Positions 7,678-15,998 of a stretch of 64,000 bases of DNA are shown here, one piece after another; position 1 is the stretch's first letter, and each line of letters opens with the position of its first letter. A program made the position numbers and the translations under genes. The DNA lies in NCBI RefSeq assembly GCF_006227205.1, contig NZ_VCNG01000017.1:1-64000 (forward strand). Reading direction: 5' to 3'. This DNA comes from Pseudomonas sp. ICMP22404. GTDB taxonomy: Bacteria; Pseudomonadota; Gammaproteobacteria; Pseudomonadales; Pseudomonadaceae. The notes below the pieces were generated by a model. That model saw only the letters and a program-made list of their open reading frames with translations, was not told the origin of the DNA and did no database searches.

Positions 7678-9168
7678 ATGTTGGTCTCAACAACAACGAA
7701 AAAAATACTTCCCATTGCCTTTGGCATTGCACTGTTGCTGGGATGCAACGCGACTTCACAACATGCACAACAGCTGGATACCAATAATGCTGACGAAGTA
7801 GGCAGGCAGACAGCGATCAGTCTGACCGCTCGTTATTATAAAAAAGTGGCCGATTGCGGTCCCACCTCGCCGGCGTACCTGTGTTCGGGAGTTTTGTTCA
7901 GAGGAACACAGCCATCCGCCTCATATTATTTCTGGAACCCCAGCCATTTTTCAGTGGCAAGCGGCGGCGTATCTTTCTCGTACTTGAGGGAAGATTCGAA
8001 GTACATCTCCTTGACCTATGGCTATAACAACGGCTTCTTTTTTCACGCTTACAATGATTCCAAACAGGCGCTCAAGCCAGAAATCCTGTGTTCGTTTCCC
8101 GTGGACGGTTGGACGTTCGAAAGAGACGACAAAGGTTGCGGCCAATACCGGACGTTTCCAGGCACAAGTCGGGAATGCCAGTCCCAGGGGATCACCACCG
8201 CCACCCAATGGCTGACGCACTTCCAGTCCGTTGCGTCGGCGCAACGGCCACACCATCAGTGCGGCTTCAATGTGCGTGCTTCACTCGGTACAGCTTCGGC
8301 GAGTGCATTTCACGCCAGCCTCGAGGCGCGAACGTTGGGTAATGGCGATCCGGCCATAGGCCCGGTCCAGAACGAAGTGCGCGTGGCTACCTGGGCACAG
8401 AATGCAGGCCGTGACTTACCGATCGAAGCGCTTTTCTACACTGCAGGAGGATTGCTTGGTGCCCAGCAGTATCAGCGAGATTTTTACGCTGAAACCGACC
8501 GATGGCTGCCGATTATTCTCTTGACGTTACCCACGACAACGACGGGTGACGCGACATTCGTCTATCGCAGCGCTGACCAGGCATTTCTTCTTGGCGGGCC
8601 GCTGTCCATCGACCGCACGCCGTTGGCAGTGGATGGTTTCAGGATCTTCGCTTCCTGGCCCGCGACGGGAGCTGATGCTCCCGGTAACACAGTGACCCGC
8701 AGGGCAGCGGGTGGAACCCCGCCCTACCGGTACACGTCCAGCAATACCCAGGTGGCGACGGTCACGGCCAACGGCCAGGTGACAGGGTTCAGACGGGGTA
8801 ATGCGGTGATCACCGTATCTGATTCGAGCACGCCGGCGCAGTCAGCAACGTATACGGCCCAAGTCAGCAATACTTGGTTGCTGGGGATCGTGGTGCCCGG
8901 CACCTTCACGAGTCTGGCGGCTTTTCATCAATGGCTGAGAACCGTCGGCGGATACCTGATCAACAGCAGTGGGCAGCTCCAGACGCTGGAGAGCCTGTAT
9001 GCCCGGCCTTTCCCGCTGCCTCGCGGCAGGTATTGGCTCGGTGAGCATGGCGGCACTTGTCCGGCGGGTTACTACACCTACTACCACGCCGAAAATACCC
9101 ATGGAATCGCCTGTGCATTACCTGGCGAAAGCAGCGTGAGCGGTGCGCTGTATGTCGTGCCTTATTGA
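7678..9168 (+). CDS. Secreted lipoprotein with Big2-like domain, halovibrin-like (tentative)
   Basis: A 496-aa protein with GGAG seven bases before the ATG. The N-terminus is a lipoprotein signal (hydrophobic stretch, then LLLGC with Cys23 as the lipidated residue). Residues ~40-330 form a Cys-containing domain beginning LTARYYKKVADCGPTSPAY. From memory this resembles proteins annotated as halovibrin (HvnA/HvnC) in Pseudomonas, but I cannot verify it. Residues ~335-400 look like a bacterial Ig (Big2) repeat: YTSSNTQVATVTANGQVTG then AVITVSD. A final ~95-residue segment contains GGTCPAGYYTYYHAENTHG. A surface or secreted enzyme or adhesin is likely. It is monocistronic, with nothing obvious regulating it. 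Confidence 0.72.
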   Translation: MLVSTTTKKILPIAFGIALLLGCNATSQHAQQLDTNNADEVGRQTAISLTARYYKKVADCGPTSPAYLCSGVLFRGTQPSASYYFWNPSHFSVASGGVSFSYLREDSKYISLTYGYNNGFFFHAYNDSKQALKPEILCSFPVDGWTFERDDKGCGQYRTFPGTSRECQSQGITTATQWLTHFQSVASAQRPHHQCGFNVRASLGTASASAFHASLEARTLGNGDPAIGPVQNEVRVATWAQNAGRDLPIEALFYTAGGLLGAQQYQRDFYAETDRWLPIILLTLPTTTTGDATFVYRSADQAFLLGGPLSIDRTPLAVDGFRIFASWPATGADAPGNTVTRRAAGGTPPYRYTSSNTQVATVTANGQVTGFRRGNAVITVSDSSTPAQSATYTAQVSNTWLLGIVVPGTFTSLAAFHQWLRTVGGYLINSSGQLQTLESLYARPFPLPRGRYWLGEHGGTCPAGYYTYYHAENTHGIACALPGESSVSGALYVVPY

Positions 9169-9218
9169 GCAGATGCCAATGAAGGCCGCTGCTCTGGGCT
9201 CTCCCGGCGAACGTCGGC

Positions 9219-9872
9219 TTATTTCCAGCTGTGAATCGGCCACCCCGCCAATTCGGCATGGGCCTTCAACACCGGATCCGGGTTCACCACATGGGGATAG
9301 TCCACCCGTTGCAACAGCGGCAGATCATTGCGTGAATCAGAGTAGAAGCTCGCCCCCTCCAGGTTTTCTTCCTCGGCGTCCAGCCAGTCCAGCAACCGGG
9401 CGATCTTGCCTTCACGGTAGGTCAGGGTGCCCACGGTCTTGCCGCTGTAGGCCCCATGGGCCACTTCAAGCTCGATCGCCAGGATCTCATCGATGCCCAG
9501 GCGCTCGGCAATCGGCCCCACCAGATGCGTGCCCGAAGCCGAGATCACCAGGATCCGGTCGCCGGCCTTGCGGTGTTCGGCGATGGTCTTGGTGGCGTCG
9601 CTGAAGATGATCGGTTCGATGAAGTCCTCCACCCAGGGCGTCACCAGGTGTTCGACTTCTTCCGGTGTGCGGCCGATCATCGGTTCCAGGCTGAAGTCCA
9701 TGTACTCTTCCATGCGCAGCTTGCCGTGGCTGTAGGCGTCCATCAGCTCGTTGTTGCGACGCATGAACGACTCGGGATCGACCCAGCCCAGACGCCCCAT
9801 CTGCTCGCTCCAGAGGGTGGCGCAGTCGCCGTGGATCAGGGTTTCGTCCAGATCAAAAATTGCCAGGGCCAT
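9219..9872 (-). CDS. HAD-IB family phosphatase (SerB-like)
   Basis: A 217-aa HAD hydrolase. The nucleophile motif is FDLDETL (D7, with acid/base D9), motif II lies in ILVISASGT, and motif IV is SDSRNDLPLL. Length and motifs fit the HAD subfamily IB phosphatases (phosphoserine or histidinol phosphatase-like). It is the last gene of the ABC operon, 46 bp after the ATPase gene, so its substrate is probably a phosphorylated compound brought in or generated by that system. That link is inferred from position; a general metabolic role cannot be excluded. Confidence 0.85.
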   Translation of the reverse strand: MALAIFDLDETLIHGDCATLWSEQMGRLGWVDPESFMRRNNELMDAYSHGKLRMEEYMDFSLEPMIGRTPEEVEHLVTPWVEDFIEPIIFSDATKTIAEHRKAGDRILVISASGTHLVGPIAERLGIDEILAIELEVAHGAYSGKTVGTLTYREGKIARLLDWLDAEEENLEGASFYSDSRNDLPLLQRVDYPHVVNPDPVLKAHAELAGWPIHSWK

Positions 9873-9918
9873 CAGTGCGTTTCCCTTCTCAATATCAGCT
9901 TCAAAATCAACACAGCCA

Positions 9919-10908
9919 TCAGGCTACCTCACACAGGGCCGACGGATCGATGGAAAGCGCCAGGCGGGCGCCATCGGGATGCAGGTCGGCCGCCGAACGG
10001 TTGAGCACGTCTACCACCAGTTCCACGCCGCGGGCTTCGACCCGATAGCGGATCACGTTGCCTAGCAGGCTGTGGCTGCGGATCAGCGCATCCGGTTCGC
10101 CGTTGCGACTCAGCTCGATGGCTTCCGGGCGGATGGCGATACGACTGCTCACCGGCCGTTGCAGCAGTCGGGTGGCGCTGTCGGCGTCCAGCAGGTTGTA
10201 GTTGCCGATGAAGCCGGCTGCGAAAACGTCGACCGGCGCAGTGTAAAGGGTTTCGGCATCGCCGCTCTGTACGATCTTTCCCTGGTTCATCAGGAAAATC
10301 CGGTCAGACATGGTCAGGGCTTCTTCCTGATCGTGCGTGACGAAAATCGTGGTCAGGCCCAACTCGCGTTGGATCTGTCGGATCTGTTCGCGCAGGTGTT
10401 TGCGAATCCGCGCATCCAGGGCTGACAGCGGCTCGTCCAGCAGCAACAGGCGCGGCCGGGTCACCAGGGAGCGGGCGAGGGCAACGCGTTGGCACTGGCC
10501 GCCGGAGAGTTGATGGGGGTAGCGGGTGGCGAACTCGTGCAGTTCCACCAGGCGCAGGATCTCCTGCACGCGCTGGCGGCTATCTTCGGCCTGGATCTTT
10601 TGCATGCGCAGGCCGAAGGCGACGTTCTGTTCCACGGTCATGTTGGGGAACAGGGCGTAACTCTGGAACACCATGCCGATGCCGCGTTTTTGCGGGCTCA
10701 GGGGGACGATGTCCTGGCCGTCCAGCAGGATCTTGCCGGCATCCACTGTCGTCAGCCCGGCAATGCAGCGCAACAGCGTGGATTTGCCACAGCCGGAAGG
10801 GCCGAGGAGGGTGACGAATTCACCCTTGCCGATTTCGCAGTTGATGTCGCTGAACACCGGCGTGCCCGCGTAGCCTTTTTGCAGGTGTTGGACGCTGACG
10901 TAGCTCAT
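9919..10908 (-). CDS. ABC transporter ATP-binding protein (PotA/FbpC-like)
   Basis: A 329-aa importer ATPase. Walker A is GPSGCGKST (36-44), the Q-loop is VFQSYALFPNM, the signature is LSGGQCQR (134-141; Cys replaces the more usual Gln), Walker B is LLLLDEP (154-160) and the H-loop is VTHDQEEA. A C-terminal TOBE-like region follows. The ATG overlaps the permease stop (ATGA, 10905-10908), so translation is coupled. It energises the two permeases encoded immediately upstream. Confidence 0.93.
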   Translation of the reverse strand: MSYVSVQHLQKGYAGTPVFSDINCEIGKGEFVTLLGPSGCGKSTLLRCIAGLTTVDAGKILLDGQDIVPLSPQKRGIGMVFQSYALFPNMTVEQNVAFGLRMQKIQAEDSRQRVQEILRLVELHEFATRYPHQLSGGQCQRVALARSLVTRPRLLLLDEPLSALDARIRKHLREQIRQIQRELGLTTIFVTHDQEEALTMSDRIFLMNQGKIVQSGDAETLYTAPVDVFAAGFIGNYNLLDADSATRLLQRPVSSRIAIRPEAIELSRNGEPDALIRSHSLLGNVIRYRVEARGVELVVDVLNRSAADLHPDGARLALSIDPSALCEVA

Positions 10909-11705
10909 TGGCTTTTGTCCTTGTTCAGAATGTTCGCCGCCCAGGTCAGGACCAGTACGAAGAAGAAGTAGGAAATCACCAGGGCACTGGTGAAGTGGCC
11001 GCTGCTGTTGCGCATGTTGTTCAGGTAGACCTGCAGGGTTTCATAGCGGGTGCCCACCAGGATGTTGGCGAACACGAACTCACCGAACAGGAAGGAGAAG
11101 GACAGCAGCAGCGCCACCATCAGGCCCTTGCGCAAATTGGGCAGCACCACCAGCAAGGCCGCCTGGAAGGTGCTTGCACCGAGCAGCTGCGCGGCGTCCA
11201 TCAGGTCGCGCAGGTTGATGGCCTGCAGGTTGTTGGTGATCGCGCGGTACATGAACGGCAGGGCGACGGTGAAGTAGCAGCCGATCAGGATCCACGGCGT
11301 CCCGACCATTGCCAGTGGGCCGGAACCATAGAGTTGCAGCAGTCCTACCGACGACACCACCGGCGGCACCGCGAAGGGCAGCAGGATGAGGATGTTCATC
11401 AGTGCGTCGAGTTTCGGGAAGTGGTAATGCACCACGAACAGCAGTGGCAGGATCAGCACCACCGAGAGCACCAGCGCGCCGACGCAGACGATCAGCGACT
11501 GGCCGAAGGCGCTGAGGAAGCGTGGGTCGCTCCACAGTTGCACGTACCATTTGAAGGTAAAGCCTGCGGGTAGCACGGTGGCCGACCAACTGCTGGCGAT
11601 GGAGTAGATCAGCGTGCCGGCCAGGGGCAGCAGCAGTATGGCGAATAGCAGGTACACCACGGCCCGATGATAGAGGCCGACAGGGCTCGATTCAGCGCGA
11701 GACAT
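10905..11705 (-). CDS. ABC transporter permease (second inner-membrane subunit)
   Basis: A 266-aa permease starting at the ATG at 11705 (MSRAESS), which has GGAG four bases upstream. The frame extends further but the extension lacks a ribosome site. Six or so hydrophobic segments begin with YLLFAILLLPLAGTLIY. The cytoplasmic loop that contacts the ATPase lies in the DLMDAAQLLGAS region (EAA-type motif). The start lies inside the end of the first permease gene (14-nt overlap). Confidence 0.91.
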   Translation of the reverse strand: MSRAESSPVGLYHRAVVYLLFAILLLPLAGTLIYSIASSWSATVLPAGFTFKWYVQLWSDPRFLSAFGQSLIVCVGALVLSVVLILPLLFVVHYHFPKLDALMNILILLPFAVPPVVSSVGLLQLYGSGPLAMVGTPWILIGCYFTVALPFMYRAITNNLQAINLRDLMDAAQLLGASTFQAALLVVLPNLRKGLMVALLLSFSFLFGEFVFANILVGTRYETLQVYLNNMRNSSGHFTSALVISYFFFVLVLTWAANILNKDKSQ

Positions 11706-12537
11706 GGTAGCTCCTCTTGAGCAGTAGCTGATGGACAACGGTCACCAGGGTCATCAACGCCACCAGCACCACGGCCAGGGCGCTGGCCATGTTCGGGTCG
11801 AGGGAGATGTCGCCGGAAACCATGGCGGCGATACGAATCGGCAGCACGTTGAAATTGCCGGTGGTCAGCGCGTACACCGTGGCGTAGGCACCCAGGGCGT
11901 TGGCCAGCAGGATCACGAAGGTACCCAGCAGCGCCGGGGTCAGCACCGGTAGACCGATGTGCCGCCAGAACTGCCAGCCGTTGGCGCCCAGCAGCGCGGC
12001 GGACTCGCGCCAGTCTTCGCGCAGCGCGTCGAAGGCCGGATAGAGCAGCAGCACGCCCAAGGGAATCTGGAAGTAGGTGTAGAGGATGATCAACCCGGTT
12101 TTCGAGTACAGGTTGAAGTCTTCGATGATCCCCGCTTGCTTGAGCATGAGGGTGATGCTGCCGTTGAACCCCAGCAGAATGATGAACGCGAACGCCAGGG
12201 GCACGCCGGCGAAGTTGCTGGTCATGTTGGCGAAAGCGTTGACGAAGTTGCGCAGCTTCGAATCGACCCGGCGCAGTGAGTAGCTGCCGAGCACTGCGAT
12301 GATGATCCCGAACACACTTGACCAGAAGCTGATTTCCAGGCTGTGCTGGATCGCTTGCAGGTAGAACTTCGAACTGAAGATCTTGCTGAAGTTGGCCAGG
12401 CCCCAACCGAACTCTTCCGACTCCAGGCTGTTGACCAGCACCCAGAGCAGCGGGGCGATCTGGAACACGATGAAGAAAATCGCGAAGGGCACCAGGCACA
12501 ACGCTGCCAGCCATTTGCCGCGCGTCATGGCATTCAC
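11692..12537 (-). CDS. ABC transporter permease (first inner-membrane subunit)
   Basis: A 281-aa permease with about six membrane segments (WLAALCLVPFAIFFIVFQIAP onward) and an EAA-type loop (DWRESAALLGANGWQFW). I favour the GTG at 12537. It overlaps the TGA of the preceding gene as GTGA and has AGGAG eight bases upstream. The ATG at 12528 (MTRGKW) is the alternative and would shorten the protein by three residues. Together with the second permease and the ATPase it makes an importer of the polyamine/iron/phosphonate type. Confidence 0.91.
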   Translation of the reverse strand: MNAMTRGKWLAALCLVPFAIFFIVFQIAPLLWVLVNSLESEEFGWGLANFSKIFSSKFYLQAIQHSLEISFWSSVFGIIIAVLGSYSLRRVDSKLRNFVNAFANMTSNFAGVPLAFAFIILLGFNGSITLMLKQAGIIEDFNLYSKTGLIILYTYFQIPLGVLLLYPAFDALREDWRESAALLGANGWQFWRHIGLPVLTPALLGTFVILLANALGAYATVYALTTGNFNVLPIRIAAMVSGDISLDPNMASALAVVLVALMTLVTVVHQLLLKRSYHVSR

Positions 12538-13340
12538 TTGAGCAACTCCTGGCAATAGGGTTTGTCGTGAGCAACACCGAGCAACTGGCAGAGGGTGCCG
12601 CACAGTTCGGTCTGCCGGGGATTCGCGGCGGGGTCGAGGCTGAAGCTGTCCCCAAACACGAACAGCGGCACCTCCCGTTCTTCGGCCAACAGGCCGTTGT
12701 GAGAGCGATCGTTGCTCATGCCGTGATCGGACGTCACCAGCACCTGATAACCGCCATCGAGCCAGGCTTGCAGGTAGACCGCGAGGTTGATGTCGGCCGA
12801 GCGGGCGCTGTTGCGGTATTGCGGGGTGTCGAGGCCATGCTTGTGGCCGGCATCGTCGATATTCATCGGATGCACCAGCAAAAAATTCGGCGCGTAGCGC
12901 TGACGCAAATGTTCGGCGTCGGCGAACAGATGGGAATCGGGATAGTGGTCATTCCAGTAGAAATGTCCGTACTGGATCGGCAGCTCGGGGTTGTCGGTAT
13001 GACGATCCCGCCCAGCCACGAACGGTGAGGTGTTGTAGAGCTCGCTGACCCAATGGTACGCCGCGGCAGCCGTGCTCAAGCCGCCTTCGGTGGCGTAGTG
13101 GAAAACGCTTCGCTGGTTCGACAGGCGCGAGACGTTGTTGTGCACGATACCGCTGTCGATGGGCGCGACGCCGGTGAGGATGCATTCATAGAGCGGGCGG
13201 GACAGGGCCGGCAGTTCACATTCCAGTTTGTAGAGAGCCGCGCGTCCTGCGCTGACGTAAGCCTGCAAATGTCCCATGGCATGCCGGGCGACTTCGTAAT
13301 TGAGGCCGTCTAGCACTACCAGGATGACGTTGTGCTTCAT
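12534..13340 (-). CDS. Alkaline-phosphatase-superfamily phosphodiesterase/pyrophosphatase-like enzyme
   Basis: A 268-aa protein starting at the ATG at 13340 (MKHNVILVVLDG). Metal-binding and nucleophile motifs of the alkaline phosphatase superfamily are visible. These are VVLDGLN near the N-terminus, the LSRPLYECILTGVAP segment where phosphodiesterases place the Thr/Ser nucleophile, HPMNIDDAGHKHG, and SDHGMSND. There is no signal peptide, so it acts in the cytosol on imported substrate. It lies within the ABC operon between the binding protein and the permeases, which suggests the operon imports a phosphoester or phosphonate that this enzyme then cleaves. The substrate is unknown. Confidence 0.82.
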   Translation of the reverse strand: MKHNVILVVLDGLNYEVARHAMGHLQAYVSAGRAALYKLECELPALSRPLYECILTGVAPIDSGIVHNNVSRLSNQRSVFHYATEGGLSTAAAAYHWVSELYNTSPFVAGRDRHTDNPELPIQYGHFYWNDHYPDSHLFADAEHLRQRYAPNFLLVHPMNIDDAGHKHGLDTPQYRNSARSADINLAVYLQAWLDGGYQVLVTSDHGMSNDRSHNGLLAEEREVPLFVFGDSFSLDPAANPRQTELCGTLCQLLGVAHDKPYCQELLK

Positions 13341-13398
13341 GGGAAAAAGGCTCCGCAGAGGCAGACCGAAAAGAAGATGCAAGTGTCAACGCGCTCAA

Positions 13399-13488
13399 TG
13401 TGGGAGCCGAGCTTGCTCGCGATGAACGATGACACGGTCTTGAAGTTGCACCGCGGCGCCTGCATCGCGAGCAAGCTCGGCTCCCACA
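13399..13488. repeat. REP pair inside the ABC operon
   Basis: TGTGGGAGCCGAGCTTGCTC and its inverse lie between the binding-protein gene and the phosphodiesterase gene, and a stray half copy (GCTTGCTCCCACAAG) follows at 13494-13508. REP hairpins at this position often stabilise the upstream message, which would raise binding protein over the membrane subunits. Confidence 0.88.
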
Positions 13489-13544
13489 GAAAAGCTTGCT
13501 CCCACAAGATATCTCCAGCGGATATCCGAGCGGGAGCTACCGCC

Positions 13545-14612
13545 TCACTGCATATTGATGATCACTTCTTCCTGCCACTTCTGTGGCAGTGCCTTGGAGG
13601 TCTTCTCCCAGGCGTCCGCGTCCTTGATCGGGGTCACGCCTTTGTACTGCTCGTTCGGCAGCAGCTTGGCCTTGACCTCTTCCGGCAGTGTCAGGTGCTC
13701 GGCGCGGATCGGCCGGGCGTTGCCTTTGGCCAGGTTGATCTGGCCGGCGTCGCTGAAGATGTACTCGCGAGTGAGCTTGGCGGCATTCGGGTGCTTGGCG
13801 TATTTGTTGATGATGGTGGTGTAGCCGGAAATCACCGAGCCGTCGGACGGAATCAGCACGACGTAATCATCCGGGTTGGCCATCTTGGCCTTGTAGCTCA
13901 GGCCATTGAAGTCCCAGACCACACCGACTTCGACTTCACCTTTTTCCATGGTGGCGATGGTCGGGTTGGCCATGGACAGGCGTCCTTGCTTGGCGATCTC
14001 GGCGAACATCAACAGGGCCGGTTGCAGGTTCTTCTCGTTGCCACCGTTGGCCAGTGCCGCCGCCAGTACGCCATTGGCAGCCTGGGCCGCGGTGCTCACG
14101 TCGCCGATGGATACCTTGTATTTGCCGGTTTTGAGATCAGCCCATTTGGTGGGCGCTTCGGAACCATGCAGCAGCTTCTTGTTGACGATGAACGCGATGG
14201 TGCCGGTGTAGGCCAGGGCCCAGTTGCCGTCCTTGTCCTTGGCCCAGTCCGGAACCTGCTCCCAGGTGCTTGGCTTGTACGGTTGAACCACACCCTGCTT
14301 GACGGCAATCGGGCCGAACGCCGCGCCGACGTCGCCGATGTCGGCGCTGGCGTTGTCTTTCTCGGCTGCGAACTTGGCGATTTCCTGGGCCGAGCTCATG
14401 TCGGTGTCGACGTGTTTCAGCCCGTAGGTCTTGGCCAGGTCTTCCCAGGTGCCTTTCCAGTTCGCCCAGTCATCGGGCATGCCGACGCTGTTCACGGCAC
14501 CTTCCGCTTTCGCAGCGGCTTCCAACGTTTTCAGATCGGTATCAGCGGCCATGGCGGCGGTGCACATGGCAATGGTCGAGCCTAACAGTGATGCCAGGAA
14601 AAGCTGTTTCAT
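13545..14612 (-). CDS. ABC transporter periplasmic substrate-binding protein
   Basis: A 355-aa protein with a clear signal peptide (MKQLFLASLLGST... cleaved after AMA, residue ~22). The mature protein resembles the PotD/FbpA/phosphonate-binding class (KAEGAVNSVGMPDDWANWKG, DIGDVGAAFGPIAV). It is the first gene of the operon that runs through the phosphodiesterase, two permeases, ATPase and HAD phosphatase. The substrate is not deducible from sequence alone. The two phosphatase-like enzymes downstream favour a phosphorus-containing compound. HutC-type operator-like sites lie upstream of its start. Confidence 0.92.
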   Translation of the reverse strand: MKQLFLASLLGSTIAMCTAAMAADTDLKTLEAAAKAEGAVNSVGMPDDWANWKGTWEDLAKTYGLKHVDTDMSSAQEIAKFAAEKDNASADIGDVGAAFGPIAVKQGVVQPYKPSTWEQVPDWAKDKDGNWALAYTGTIAFIVNKKLLHGSEAPTKWADLKTGKYKVSIGDVSTAAQAANGVLAAALANGGNEKNLQPALLMFAEIAKQGRLSMANPTIATMEKGEVEVGVVWDFNGLSYKAKMANPDDYVVLIPSDGSVISGYTTIINKYAKHPNAAKLTREYIFSDAGQINLAKGNARPIRAEHLTLPEEVKAKLLPNEQYKGVTPIKDADAWEKTSKALPQKWQEEVIINMQ

Positions 14613-14669
14613 CCGAAGCTCCTATGGGCGTTTTCAACGCTGCGATTGCGGTTGTGTTGGCGGTTATGT

Positions 14670-14681
14670 TGGTCTAGGTCA
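14670..14681. promoter_or_regulatory. HutC-type operator candidate upstream of the binding-protein gene
   Basis: TGGTCTAGGTCA lies 57 bp upstream of the binding-protein start. It shares TGGTCTAG with known HutC-subfamily sites (TGGTCTAGACCA for DasR, TGGTATAGACCA for PhnF). A further half-site, GTAGACCA, lies at 14783-14790. Confidence 0.55.
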
Positions 14682-14948
14682 GCAATACCTGAGCCAATGT
14701 AGGCGAGCCCTGTGACATTTTGATGTCGGTGGTGGATGCACCTACACCGATTCGGTTCGCGCGCAGTGGCTGATAGCTAAGCGTAGACCATGGTTAAACA
14801 GCTGATATGAAAGGGCTTGGCCGCAAATTTGCAGGTCTGCGGATCGACCGTTCGGCGGTTCTGTCATCTGCCAGTCATGTGCAGTGCCTAGGCTTGCAGG
14901 AACGAAAAGCGGCTCGATGCATGCGCCGATCCCGCCCCGAAACAGTGC

Positions 14949-14960
14949 TGGTCTAGTCCA
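14949..14960. promoter_or_regulatory. HutC-type operator candidate in front of the regulator gene
   Basis: TGGTCTAGTCCA sits within CTGGTCTAGTCCAG, a near-perfect 14-bp palindrome (one mismatched pair). It ends 14 bp before the regulator ATG, a position suited to autorepression. Confidence 0.62.
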
Positions 14961-14974
14961 GATAGGTAACGTTG

Positions 14975-15703
14975 ATGCGCATTGAGACAACCAAAGCGGT
15001 GACAACCATCGGGCAGGTCCTGCAGGAGCAGCTTGACCATGGGTTGCTGGCCCCCGGCAGCAAGTTGCCGGCCGAGCGCAAGCTCAGTGAGTTGTTCGGG
15101 ACCACGCGCATTACCGTGCGTGAAGCCCTGTTGCAGCTCGAAGCCCAAGGGCAGATCTATCGCGAGGAACGTCGGGGCTGGTTCGTCTCACCGCCACGCC
15201 TGGCCTATAACCTGATGCAGCGTAGCCATTTCCACGCCATGGTGACGGCCCAGGGGCGGGTGCCTTCGACCCAGGTGATCTCGGCCCGTCTGCAACCGGC
15301 CTCGGCGGCGGTGTGTGCCTGGCTGCAATTGCCGGCGTTGTCGAGTGTGATCCAGATCTGCCGTGTGCGGCGTATCGACGAGCGGCTGGTGTTGTATGTC
15401 GAGCATTACCTGAACCCACAGTATTTTCCCGACATCCTCGGATTCGATCTCAACCAGTCCATGACCGAGTTGTACGCCCGTCACTACGATCTGCACTACG
15501 GCCGGGTGAAATTCGAAATCGTACCCACGTCTCTACAGCCTGAAGCCGCGGCGGCGCTGAAGGTCTCGGTCGGCAGCCCCGGGTTGCGGATTGCGCGGGT
15601 CAATTATGACCAGCATCAACGGCTGATCGACTGTGACCTGGAGTTCTGGCGACACGATGCGATTCATGTCGGCGTGGACGTGCTGGAGGCGGCGTCAGAG
15701 TGA
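14975..15703 (+). CDS. GntR/HutC-family transcriptional regulator (UTRA domain)
   Basis: A 242-aa regulator starting at the ATG at 14975. A winged helix-turn-helix occupies about residues 8-72 (LPAERKLSELFGTTRITVREAL). A UTRA effector domain follows (about 85-235), ending near DCDLEFWRHDAIH. It is divergent from the ABC/phosphatase operon and separated by 362 bp that carry TGGTCTAG-type sites. It most likely represses both directions and responds to the imported compound. PhnF and PhnR are HutC members controlling phosphonate genes, but ligand identity cannot be read here. Confidence 0.9.
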   Translation: MRIETTKAVTTIGQVLQEQLDHGLLAPGSKLPAERKLSELFGTTRITVREALLQLEAQGQIYREERRGWFVSPPRLAYNLMQRSHFHAMVTAQGRVPSTQVISARLQPASAAVCAWLQLPALSSVIQICRVRRIDERLVLYVEHYLNPQYFPDILGFDLNQSMTELYARHYDLHYGRVKFEIVPTSLQPEAAAALKVSVGSPGLRIARVNYDQHQRLIDCDLEFWRHDAIHVGVDVLEAASE

Positions 15704-15877
15704 CTCGTTGAGCTTGGTCATGATCCTGAACAGAACCGTGGCGAGGATCAGCAGCATGCCGATCCACATGGCGAAGACCCCGACATTCTTGTCGCGAAAA
15801 TTGAAGCCGATGGTCAGCAGGATCATGCCGGCGAGGATGGGCACCAGCATGGCGTTGAAGATGGACGCGGGAATCAT
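15695..15877 (-). CDS. Small two-helix membrane protein
   Basis: A 60-aa protein with two hydrophobic stretches (about residues 8-26, AMLVPILAGMILLTIGF, and 33-52, VFAMWIGMLLILATVLF) separated by the short charged turn RDKN. It is convergent with the regulator and overlaps its 3' end by 9 bp. I believe a similar small gene occupies this position in other pseudomonads, but I cannot confirm it. Function unknown. Confidence 0.65.
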   Translation of the reverse strand: MIPASIFNAMLVPILAGMILLTIGFNFRDKNVGVFAMWIGMLLILATVLFRIMTKLNESL

Positions 15878-15954
15878 GGTGACGGCCTTGTCGGGGTGAT
15901 AAGGTCAGTCTAGCTGGGGTTCTGCGAGGTCGGGATGACCTGCATCAAACGCTG

Positions 15955-15986
15955 TTGTGGCGAGGGGATAAATCCCCTCGCCACAA
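15955..15986. repeat. Perfect inverted repeat, TTGTGGCGAGGGGAT family
   Basis: Two 15-bp arms (TTGTGGCGAGGGGAT and its exact inverse) are separated by only two bases. It lies 12 bp beyond the apeB stop and could cap that transcript, although no T run follows. The same core recurs at 50941 and 54204. Confidence 0.9.
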
Positions 15987-15998
15987 GGAATAGGCTAG

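Noticed and set aside
7327-7801. Small plus-strand frames in 7318-7801
   Set aside because: They run through a degenerate repeat and into the lipoprotein gene in another frame, without a ribosome site.
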